In this document: piece by piece, positions 1 to 5,824 of the stretch | Position numbering within the stretch: the stretch's first letter is position 1 | Layout: the number at the start of each line of letters is the position of its first letter | Source: Planctomycetota bacterium | GTDB taxonomy: Bacteria > Planctomycetota > Planctomycetia > Planctomycetales > Planctomycetaceae | Direction of reading: 5' to 3' | Assembly (NCBI GenBank): GCA_027622115.1 | Contig: JAQBZS010000340.1 | Span: 1-7,461 of the forward strand | Length of the DNA stretch: 7,461 bases | The notes under the pieces: generated by a model | Database searches by the model: none | Told to the model about the DNA's origin: nothing | Seen by the model: the letters and a program-made list of their open reading frames with translations, nothing else | Position numbers and translations under genes: made by a program

Positions 1-433
1 CGAGTGCCAAGAGCCGACAATTCTCGGAGTGGATGGCCTGCCGGTTCATCGCATAGCGAAGTGACCGTTCGAGCTTCGATTTCCCGTCCAGGCTCAATTC
101 GCTTTTAACGAGGAAATCTTGAGCGCCTTCGCGAAGCGATTCGATGGCGGTCTGATCGTTTTCGCAACCCGTCAAGACGATCAACGGCAGATCTGGAGCC
201 AACTTGCGGATTTGACGCACGGTCTCAATGCCGGAAATGTCCGGCAGCCCTAAGTCGCTGATCATCGCGTCATACGGCTGTTCGGCAAGCCGCGCCAGGG
301 CATCTCGAAAATAGAGGACATGGTCGAACTCGAACTTCGCGGATGTGGCGAGTTGGAGATCGCGTTGGACCAATATCGCTTCGCGGGGATCGTCTTCCAA
401 CAGAAGTACGGTGTGAACTTTCTGTGGACTCAT
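1..433 (-). CDS. Response regulator receiver domain protein (partial, C-terminus off the left edge)
   Basis: About 144 residues are visible, from an ATG at 433-431 to the window edge with no stop. The translation starts MSPQKVHTVLLLEDDPREA and has the receiver-domain landmarks in order: the acidic cluster E13-D14-D15 after the first strand, the phospho-acceptor D60 in SDLGLPD, T88 in LIVLTG, and the invariant lysine K110 in DFLVKSE. The protein would be phosphorylated at D60 by a histidine kinase in the cytoplasm. After the receiver fold the chain goes on as a basic helix (LERSLRYAMNRQ). That kind of linker often leads into a GGDEF, PAS or kinase module in hybrid regulators, so the visible part is probably the N-terminal domain of a longer protein; the output domain lies outside the window. 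No kinase is visible nearby. The receiver assignment is firm and the output function is unknown. Confidence 0.93.
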   Translation of the reverse strand, partial: MSPQKVHTVLLLEDDPREAILVQRDLQLATSAKFEFDHVLYFRDALARLAEQPYDAMISDLGLPDISGIETVRQIRKLAPDLPLIVLTGCENDQTAIESLREGAQDFLVKSELSLDGKSKLERSLRYAMNRQAIHSENCRLLAL

Positions 434-713
434 GTTGCATCTCAAGTGTTGAAGCCAGTTGTAGGAAGTTGTAGACCCGACTGAACTGCGAACCGTTTTT
501 TATATGCACTCCACCGGCCCCGTTCCGGTGGAGTGCATCCTGCGATGTGCAAGCGTGCGGTAGGAAGACTCGGCGGTTGACAAGGGCATTCAGTCGCGTG
601 CGTTGAACTTTTCTCAAGTCCCGTTCGCCGACCCATCGAAAGAACCAGCCGACCGCCAAGCAGGCAATCACCATCAACGCGAGCAGGCAACTGTATCCAA
701 GCATGGACCACAT
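270..713 (-). CDS. Doubtful small ORF with one N-terminal membrane helix
   Basis: From the ATG at 713-711 the first 45 or so residues look protein-like: a hydrophobic helix at about residues 5-27 (SCLLALMVIACLAVGWFF is its core) followed by a basic stretch (RWVGERDLRKVQR), as in a small inner-membrane protein with a cytoplasmic tail. A GGGGATGG stretch lies upstream of the start. After that the frame crosses the 504-538 hairpin and then runs 164 bases out of frame inside the response-regulator gene, where the translation is arginine- and serine-rich and not credible. Either only the beginning is genuine and the gene has lost its own stop through a frame change, or the whole ORF is spurious. 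No family recognised. Confidence 0.25.
   Translation of the reverse strand: MWSMLGYSCLLALMVIACLAVGWFFRWVGERDLRKVQRTRLNALVNRRVFLPHACTSQDALHRNGAGGVHIKNGSQFSRVYNFLQLASTLEMQHESTESSHRTSVGRRSPRSDIGPTRSPTRHIREVRVRPCPLFSRCPGAACRTAV
457..474 (-). promoter_or_regulatory. Tandem 8-bp direct repeat upstream of the response regulator
   Basis: Reading on the minus strand, CTACAACT occurs twice with start-to-start spacing of 10 bp, ending 23 bp before the ATG of the response-regulator gene. Two identical half-sites one helical turn apart are the arrangement bound by dimers of OmpR/PhoB-type regulators. The repeat itself is seen directly; its role as an operator is inference. It could equally be a chance repeat. 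Confidence 0.3.
504..538. repeat. Perfect 14-bp inverted repeat (hairpin, 7-nt loop)
   Basis: The arms ATGCACTCCACCGG (504-517) and CCGGTGGAGTGCAT (525-538) are exact reverse complements around the loop CCCCGTT. Read on the minus strand the hairpin is followed by a run of A, not U; on the plus strand it is not followed by a U-run either. It is therefore not a canonical intrinsic terminator in either direction. It sits about 70 bp upstream of the response-regulator start and could be a 5' leader structure, a REP-like palindrome or a rho-type transcript end. Confidence 0.75.
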
Positions 714-846
714 TGTCGGACCATCCCCATTGAGAAATCGGATGTCTCGGCAAGCAACTGGGGCTCAATCTCCCGCGTGGAACTCGCCGGAAACAGTGAT
801 CTCACAAGTGTAGCGCAGGCGTGGAACGGATCGGGAATCCTACTTC

Positions 847-1131
847 TTACCCGTCGGCGAATCCGAGAGTTTGCAGGCCCTCTTCCGCGGAGGATCTCAC
901 GTCGGTGTCCTTGTCGTTCAACGCCTCACGGAGCAGCTTGGGATCGAAAGCCCTGCGGAGTTGTTGTTCGCCCCAGTCCGTGAACGGCTTCTTGATGATT
1001 TCGAGTGTGTCAGTCAGTTCCGTAACCCAAGAGAACGTGGCCGAAACGCGAGTCCGCTGCTCTTCCGCTGAAGTATGCGTCACTGGAAAAGACCTGACAT
1101 CGCAAGTGACTCGGGTTCGAAGCTCGTGCAA
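847..1131 (-). CDS. Small hypothetical protein with a C-terminal HEAT-like repeat (possible gene remnant)
   Basis: The frame is open from 1185 down to the TAA at 849-847. Its only standard start codon is TTG at 1131-1129, giving 94 residues. The last 60 residues look genuine: an amphipathic helical part (TELTDTLEIIKKPFTDWGEQ) followed by a pair of helices (LLREALNDKDTDVRSSAEEG) that fits a HEAT/armadillo-like repeat, with mostly G or C at third codon positions. Such repeats serve protein-protein contacts. The upstream in-frame extension to 1185 also reads plausibly (STLILSELVFALHELRTRV) but contains no start. This suggests either a real TTG start or a gene truncated at its 5' end. It is divergent from the small membrane protein at 1216. 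Function unknown. Confidence 0.45.
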   Translation of the reverse strand: MHELRTRVTCDVRSFPVTHTSAEEQRTRVSATFSWVTELTDTLEIIKKPFTDWGEQQLRRAFDPKLLREALNDKDTDVRSSAEEGLQTLGFADG

Positions 1132-1215
1132 TGCGAAAACAAGTTCCGATAGGATGAGCGTCGAACCGTGATCGAATTGACCATATCAAACCGACAGCGA
1201 CCGGACCCACAACAC

Positions 1216-1464
1216 ATGAGTCAGCACGCCGAACGCAGCAAACTGGGCACCATCTTGACGATCGTGTTTATCGTCGCACTGCTGATGGGGCCTGGGCCTG
1301 GAGTCATGCTGGTGCGAGGAACGACGTTTCTCGGATTTCCCGCGATCTACGCGTGGGGCCTGCTGTGGTATGCCGTTGAAGTGGCGGTTGTGGTCATAGC
1401 GTTTTGCTGCGTGTGGACCGACGACGATGCCGAAGGCGCCGACACGGACTCGGTCTCCGCTTGA
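1216..1464 (+). CDS. Small two-helix membrane protein, DUF3311/DUF997-like symporter partner
   Basis: 82 residues from the ATG at 1216 (MSQHAERSKLG). An in-frame GTG at 1168 would add 16 residues of unconvincing sequence. Membrane helices are predicted at about residues 11-32 and 43-66, and the tail is acidic (DDDAEGADTD). The second half, with FLGFPAIYAWGLLWYAVEV, matches the pattern of DUF3311/DUF997 proteins (a conserved L-G-x-P-x-x-Y/F-x-W before the second helix). These are small membrane proteins commonly encoded directly before SSS transporters, such as YhdT before PanF in Escherichia coli. Here it lies directly before an SSS gene, which strongly supports the call. Its role is presumed to be an accessory or stabilising subunit of the transporter. 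The family assignment was made by eye from motif and context. Confidence 0.78.
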   Translation: MSQHAERSKLGTILTIVFIVALLMGPGPGVMLVRGTTFLGFPAIYAWGLLWYAVEVAVVVIAFCCVWTDDDAEGADTDSVSA

Positions 1465-1549
1465 ACCGCTTCGTGCTCCGCGTGTTGAATTCACTCATCC
1501 GGCGCTCGCGAACGACATCACTGATCGCGCGGCAGCCTCTCCCACTTTG

Positions 1550-3532
1550 ATGGAACACCTTGCGATGCACTCATTCTCGTTCCTGCGTCATCCGCTCTTG
1601 GCCGCCGAGGACACCCTTGGGGAATCCGTGTCCGATCTTGGTTCAACTCCGTATTACGTCATGGTCGGGTATCTGGTGCTGTTGTTGGTGCTGGGCCTTT
1701 TCGGATGGCTGAAGAGCAAAAGCGGAGAAGAAGACTATTACTTGGCGGGCCGCAGCCAGGGTTGGATGGTTTCTTCGCTGACCATCATGGCCACGTTCTT
1801 CAGTTCGTTCGCACTGTTGGGGGCACCGGGCTTGGTGTATCGCGAAGGCGTGGTGTTCGCGCTGTTCAGCCTGAACGTGCCGGTGGCCGGCTTGAGTGTG
1901 TATTTGCTGGGTGCCCGCATCTGGAAATTGGGGCGAAAGTTCGGCTACGTGACTCCGGGCGACATGGTGGCCGACTACTACGGCAGCAAGTCGTCGCTGC
2001 GACTGCTGGTGGCCGTGGCCGCAGTTTTGTACGCGATTCCCTACGTCGTGATGCAGATTCAAGCAGGCGGCCTGCTCTCGCAGGACTTGTTCGGGGAAGA
2101 GTACTTCGACCGCGGTGCCATTATTCTGGCCGGCATCACCACGCTGTACATCATGATCGGCGGCATGCGGAGTGTCGCCTGGACCGACCTAATCCAGGGC
2201 TTGTTGTTGATCGCCGGGATGTTGGTCAGCGGGTTCGCGATGTTCCTGGTGTTCGACGGACCCGGCAATTTCGCCGAGGCCATCACCACGGAATTGCCGG
2301 AATCTTCATTGACCGTTCCCGGCACGACCGGGCTGTGGACGTGGCCGATGCTGTTCACCGTCTGCTTGTTGGGGTCGGTCGGTTCGATGGTTCAGCCCGC
2401 GCAATGGATGCGGTTTTACTCGGCCAAAGACACCAAGACGCTCAAACGCGGGGCGTTGGTGTTTGCCGCCGTGTTGACGACGTGCTTCATCTTGGGCGTG
2501 ATGCTGATCGGACTCGCGGGCCAAGTGCTGTACCCGTTGGAATACAGTGCTCAAGAAACGGTGGCGCAAAAGGACGGTGAAACACTGGTCGATGCCGGTC
2601 CACAAAAGTTGGACCAACCCGTGCCAGAGGAATTCCAGGAACACTTCAAGTTCGTTCCCGCCGATCCCGCGAAACCGGGATCCACCGGCCAGGTGACTTG
2701 GAAATGGTCCGGCAAGTCGAAGGAGTTCGACGCGGAATCCACGGTGACTCGACTATCGGCGCTCAGCGACAACGCAGCTTACAAGGCGGCCGTCGGTAAG
2801 TTGCCCGAGTCGATCACGGAGGGTAAACGTCGACCGGGCGTGGCACCGAATCCCAATGTGTCGGAATTCGACGCGATCCTGGTCACGGTGCTCAAGAAAC
2901 AACTGCCGGCCCGTTTGGGCAGCTTCGGCGCACTCTTCGCGTCGTTGATCTTCGTGGCGATCATGGCGGCTTCCATGAGTACCGCCGACAGCAACTTGCA
3001 TGCGATGTCCGCCGTGTTGACTCGGGACATCTACGATCAATTCATCGACAAGAACGCCAGCGAGAACCGTCGAGTTTGGGTTGGCCGCATCGTCATCATG
3101 TTGGCGACGGCGCTGGCATTGGCTGCGGTGATCTACGGACGCAATCCCGAAATCACCGCCAAGTACGACTTCATGAAGATGATCGCCAAGATGGGTTTAA
3201 TGGCGATTGCATTCTCGGCCCAACTGCTGCCCATCGCGATCGACATCCTGTTTCTTCGCAAAGGCACGGGAAAAGGCGCGGCGGTCGGTCTGGCTATCGG
3301 TTTGCTGGCCACGTTTCTGATGGGACCGCTGTTTGGAATTCTCGCCGACGCGACTCAGATCAGCGTATTGCAGGATCTCGTGAAGACATTCGGCGGGCTG
3401 AAGTTCGCCAATATGCACGGCTCGGTCTGGGGTCTCGTGCTCAACGTCCCGGTGTTTGTGTTGGTCAGCCTGGTAACCGCGAAGCCCGATCCGGAGAAAG
3501 TCCGACAGTACGAAGAGGTCTTGTCCCGATGA
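1550..3532 (+). CDS. Sodium:solute symporter (SSS) family transporter with a large periplasmic insert
   Basis: A cation-coupled secondary transporter of the LeuT fold. The frame is open from an ATG at 1427, but the first 41 codons overlap the preceding gene and give non-conserved sequence. I therefore choose the ATG at 1550 (660 residues); the ATG at 1565 (655 residues, MHSFSFLRHPLL) is equally possible, and neither has a clear Shine-Dalgarno. Numbering from 1550: first helix near 38-53; the SSS signature EEDYYLAGRSQGW at 60-72; then repeated hydrophobic helices; and the Na2-site helix IMAASMSTADSN, where S477 and T478 correspond to PutP S340/T341. Between two helices, at about residues 330-439, sits a hydrophilic segment of some 110 residues that typical family members lack. 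The C-terminus is short and charged (DPEKVRQYEEVLSR). Its neighbours are the small membrane partner upstream and DUF447 overlapping by ATGA downstream. The substrate cannot be assigned. Confidence 0.92.
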   Translation: MEHLAMHSFSFLRHPLLAAEDTLGESVSDLGSTPYYVMVGYLVLLLVLGLFGWLKSKSGEEDYYLAGRSQGWMVSSLTIMATFFSSFALLGAPGLVYREGVVFALFSLNVPVAGLSVYLLGARIWKLGRKFGYVTPGDMVADYYGSKSSLRLLVAVAAVLYAIPYVVMQIQAGGLLSQDLFGEEYFDRGAIILAGITTLYIMIGGMRSVAWTDLIQGLLLIAGMLVSGFAMFLVFDGPGNFAEAITTELPESSLTVPGTTGLWTWPMLFTVCLLGSVGSMVQPAQWMRFYSAKDTKTLKRGALVFAAVLTTCFILGVMLIGLAGQVLYPLEYSAQETVAQKDGETLVDAGPQKLDQPVPEEFQEHFKFVPADPAKPGSTGQVTWKWSGKSKEFDAESTVTRLSALSDNAAYKAAVGKLPESITEGKRRPGVAPNPNVSEFDAILVTVLKKQLPARLGSFGALFASLIFVAIMAASMSTADSNLHAMSAVLTRDIYDQFIDKNASENRRVWVGRIVIMLATALALAAVIYGRNPEITAKYDFMKMIAKMGLMAIAFSAQLLPIAIDILFLRKGTGKGAAVGLAIGLLATFLMGPLFGILADATQISVLQDLVKTFGGLKFANMHGSVWGLVLNVPVFVLVSLVTAKPDPEKVRQYEEVLSR

Positions 3533-4089
3533 TTCTCGAAGGGATCGTCACCACCACGAACGACGATGGTTCGATCAATGTCGCGCCAATGGGGCCGATC
3601 GTCGATGCATCAATGCAGCGTTTGCATTTGCGTCCGTTTCAATCGTCGACCACCTACGCGAATCTCAAACGAGATCGCGTGGGTGTGTTTCACGTCGTCG
3701 ATGACGTGCTGTTGCTGGCCCAAGCGGCAATCAATTGCCTGACTGAAACTCCGCCGACGTTTCCCGCCACGATCGTTTCCGGCCACGTCTTGGCGGATGC
3801 GTGCCGTTGGTACGAGTTCCAAGCCGTCGAAATTGACGATCACGAACTGCGGACGCACATTTTCGCCGACGTGGTGCATACGGGGCGGATTCGAAACGTC
3901 TTCGGGTTCAACCGAGCCAAGCACGCGGTGCTCGAAGCGGCCATCCTGGCGACTCGCTTGCACATTCTGCCGCGAATTGAAGTCGAAGCAGAAATGGCTC
4001 GGTTGGCGATTCCCGTGGAAAAAACTGCGGGAGACCAGGAACGTGAGGCGTTTCGGTTGATCGCCGAATACATCGACCGTTGTGAATAA
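3529..4089 (+). CDS. DUF447 family protein (predicted FMN-binding split barrel)
   Basis: 186 residues from the ATG at 3529, which shares ATGA with the symporter stop; AGAGG at 3514-3518 is a fitting ribosome-binding site. The N-terminal part carries the family pattern: EGIVTTTNDDGSINVAPMGP, then LRPFQSSTTYANLKRD, then GVFHVVDDVLLLAQAA. This corresponds to the split-barrel core that binds flavin in related pyridoxamine-oxidase/flavin-reductase-like proteins. The C-terminal third (about residues 125-186) is helical and contains RAKHAVLEAAILATRLH and an acidic end. DUF447 proteins are best known from archaea and from bacteria with tetrahydromethanopterin-linked C1 metabolism, planctomycetes included; that is from memory and unverified here. 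No C1-pathway gene is visible in the window. The overlap with the transporter suggests a shared transcript. The enzyme reaction is unknown. Confidence 0.85.
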   Translation: MILEGIVTTTNDDGSINVAPMGPIVDASMQRLHLRPFQSSTTYANLKRDRVGVFHVVDDVLLLAQAAINCLTETPPTFPATIVSGHVLADACRWYEFQAVEIDDHELRTHIFADVVHTGRIRNVFGFNRAKHAVLEAAILATRLHILPRIEVEAEMARLAIPVEKTAGDQEREAFRLIAEYIDRCE

Positions 4090-4366
4090 GATGTCACCGA
4101 GGCGTCGTTTCACCGATACGTCCCTGCTACGCAGTGGAAGCCGTCCAAACCGAACTCTATCATCAGAGTCGCGGCGGCAAGTGGTTCCCGTTTTTCCGGT
4201 GACGTGGGCGACTGGAACTCGGTTCAGAAAACGCGGGAATTGAGGACTTCGGGGTCAGGCTTACGACTTTCAGATTTGGCGGGATGACGGTCTTGATGAA
4301 TCCAAAGTCCAACCCCCGCCAAATCTGAAAGACGTAAACCCGACCCCGGAAATCGGTTGGCCAATC
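4090..4366. other. Intergenic region containing a long inverted repeat
   Basis: 277 bases separate the DUF447 stop from the DUF1501 start. The first 160 bases show only a weak 5-bp hairpin (ACTCT/AGAGT at 4154-4169) without a U-run, and no credible ORF. The remaining part is occupied by the inverted repeat at 4250-4348. A promoter for the downstream genes is expected here, but I could not identify -35/-10 boxes. Confidence 0.7.
4250..4348. repeat. 34-bp imperfect inverted repeat with 31-nt loop (REP/MITE-like element)
   Basis: The left arm (4250-4283) begins CGGGGTCAGGCTTACGAC and ends TTTCAGATTTGGCGGG. The right arm (4315-4348) is its reverse complement at 31 of 34 positions. The 17 loop-proximal pairs are perfect. 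Two of the three mismatches become G-U pairs if the minus strand is transcribed, leaving a single U-U mismatch. The arms begin with GGGGTCAG, a pattern I associate with REP palindromes mobilised by IS200-like (RAYT) transposases. No U-run follows, so it is not a standard terminator. The element ends 18 bases before the DUF1501 ATG, hence inside or next to its leader. The structure is certain; the mobile-element identity is inference. Confidence 0.85.
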
Positions 4367-5824
4367 ATGCACACTCGCCGCAGTTTTCTGACGCAATCCG
4401 GCTGGGGCTTTGGTGGCCTCGCGCTGGCCGCCATGTTGCAGGACGAACAGCCCGCTCGCGGGGACTCCGGAACCGGCGGAGTCGTCAAAGTGCTGCATTA
4501 CCCGCCGAAAGCCAAACGCATCGTGCAACTCTTCATGGGTGGGGCCGCGAGTCATCTGGATTTGTGGGACTACAAGCCCGATCTGTGGAAACATCACGGC
4601 AAGCCGTCGGATTTCGGTGAAAAGGTCGAAGCCTTTCAGAACGGGTTGGGTCCGTGGATGAAATCGCCGTTCGCGTTCGAACCCTCGGGCGAATGCGGCA
4701 AGCAAATCAGCGACGCCGTGGCTCCGCTGCGCGATTGCGTGGACGACATGGCGTTCGTCCACAACGTGATCGGCAAAACGGGCGTGCATAGCCAAGCCAC
4801 GTATCTGCAAGCCACCGGATTCCAGCGGCCCGGTTTTCCCGGCATGGGATCGTGGATCAGCTACGGGCTGGGATCACTCAACGAGAATCTGCCGACATTC
4901 GTGGTGCTGCCGGATCATCGAGGCTACGCCAGCAACGGACCGAAGAACTGGGGCTCGGCGTTTCTACCCGCGAGCACGCAAGGGACGACGATCTTTCCGC
5001 AGCGCGACAATCCGATCGAAGATCTGTTGCCTCGCGCCAAGTTCGTGACTCAACAAAGCCACGCGGAGGGCTTGTCGTTGCTGAAGCGGTTGAATTCGAA
5101 ATACGAAGAGCAACGTCCCGGCGACGATCGCCTGGAAGCTCGGATCCGGTCCTATGAACTTGCCGCCAAGATGCAATTGAGTGCCCCCGAAGCCTTGGAC
5201 ATTTCGGGCGAGCCGAAACACATCTTGAAGCTTTACGGGTTGGAACATGCCGGACGGAACTATCCCGCGACGATCAACCCTGAAGAAGAAGCGGAGTATT
5301 TCGGTCGCAAGTGTTTGATCGCTCGCCGGATGCTGGAACGCGGCGTGCGGTTCATTCAGATTTGGTCCGGCAACGACAACAGTTTTCCGCGCCGAAACTG
5401 GGACAGCCACGAAGACATCGAGCGCGATCACAAGCCGCTCGCGCTGGGCATGGCGGTGGGCACGGCGGCTCTGATCAAGGACTTGAAACAGCGCGGGTTG
5501 ATGGAAGACACGATCGTCCTGTGGACCACGGAATTCGGGCGGATGCCGTCCTCGCAAGGCAGCAAGGGCCGAGACCACAATCCGTACGTGTTCACCAATT
5601 GGCTGTGCGGCGGCGGCATCAAGGGCGGCACAACGTATGGGCCTTCGGATCAATGGGGCTACAAGCCGCTGGATCGCGAGAACCCCACGCAGGTCTACGA
5701 CATCCACGCCACGGTGATGCGGCTGATGGGGTTGGATCACAAACGAGTCACCGTGCGACATAATGGCATCGATCGCCGGCTGACCGACGTCCACGGTCAC
5801 GTGATTCAGGACTTGATCGCGTGA
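4367..5824 (+). CDS. DUF1501 domain protein with Tat signal
   Basis: 485 residues. The start MHTRRSFLTQSGWGFGGLAL is a twin-arginine signal (R4-R5, then F-L and a hydrophobic stretch to about residue 23), so the protein is probably exported folded. The DUF1501 domain covers the rest, with typical segments: LFMGGAASHLDLWDYKPDL (55-73), GVHSQATYLQATG (139-151), PGFPGMGSWISYGLGS (155-170), LPTFVVLPD (175-183), LWTTEFGRMPSSQGSKGRDH (385-404) and YDIHATVMRLMGLDH (444-458). The family is related to the alkaline-phosphatase/sulfatase fold and is hugely expanded in planctomycetes. There it normally sits beside DUF1549/DUF1553 cytochrome-like proteins, which is not the case here. The length is normal for the family. 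The stop overlaps the start of the DUF58 gene (GTGA). The biochemical activity is not established. Confidence 0.93.
   Translation: MHTRRSFLTQSGWGFGGLALAAMLQDEQPARGDSGTGGVVKVLHYPPKAKRIVQLFMGGAASHLDLWDYKPDLWKHHGKPSDFGEKVEAFQNGLGPWMKSPFAFEPSGECGKQISDAVAPLRDCVDDMAFVHNVIGKTGVHSQATYLQATGFQRPGFPGMGSWISYGLGSLNENLPTFVVLPDHRGYASNGPKNWGSAFLPASTQGTTIFPQRDNPIEDLLPRAKFVTQQSHAEGLSLLKRLNSKYEEQRPGDDRLEARIRSYELAAKMQLSAPEALDISGEPKHILKLYGLEHAGRNYPATINPEEEAEYFGRKCLIARRMLERGVRFIQIWSGNDNSFPRRNWDSHEDIERDHKPLALGMAVGTAALIKDLKQRGLMEDTIVLWTTEFGRMPSSQGSKGRDHNPYVFTNWLCGGGIKGGTTYGPSDQWGYKPLDRENPTQVYDIHATVMRLMGLDHKRVTVRHNGIDRRLTDVHGHVIQDLIA

Larger units (their letters stand above)
434..846. other. Gene-poor stretch between the response regulator and the HEAT-like ORF
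   Basis: Roughly 410 bases lack a confident gene. Contents: a 10-bp-period direct repeat (457-474), a perfect hairpin (504-538), and the start of a doubtful minus-strand ORF with one membrane helix (from 713). The plus-strand frames here, such as one open from 603, give no recognisable protein. No clear promoter or U-tailed terminator was seen in either direction. Confidence 0.6.

Noticed and set aside
504..538. Intrinsic terminator
   Set aside because: No U-run follows the stem on either strand.
603..1171. Plus-strand ORFs opening at 603, 821 and 871
   Set aside because: Their translations are Arg/Ser/Cys-rich without any domain pattern, and they oppose the more protein-like minus-strand frame at 847-1131.
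1177..1215. TTGACC at 1177-1182 as a -35 box for the membrane-protein/symporter genes
   Set aside because: No acceptable -10 element at a 16-18 bp spacing.
1427..1549. ATG at 1427 as the symporter start
   Set aside because: It lies inside the preceding gene, and its 41 extra residues (Arg/Pro/Ala-rich, no signal or helix) look like out-of-frame translation; starts at 1550 or 1565 fit the family better.
1705..2580. Plus-strand ORF of 291 residues within the symporter gene
   Set aside because: An Arg-rich out-of-frame shadow of the SSS coding sequence.
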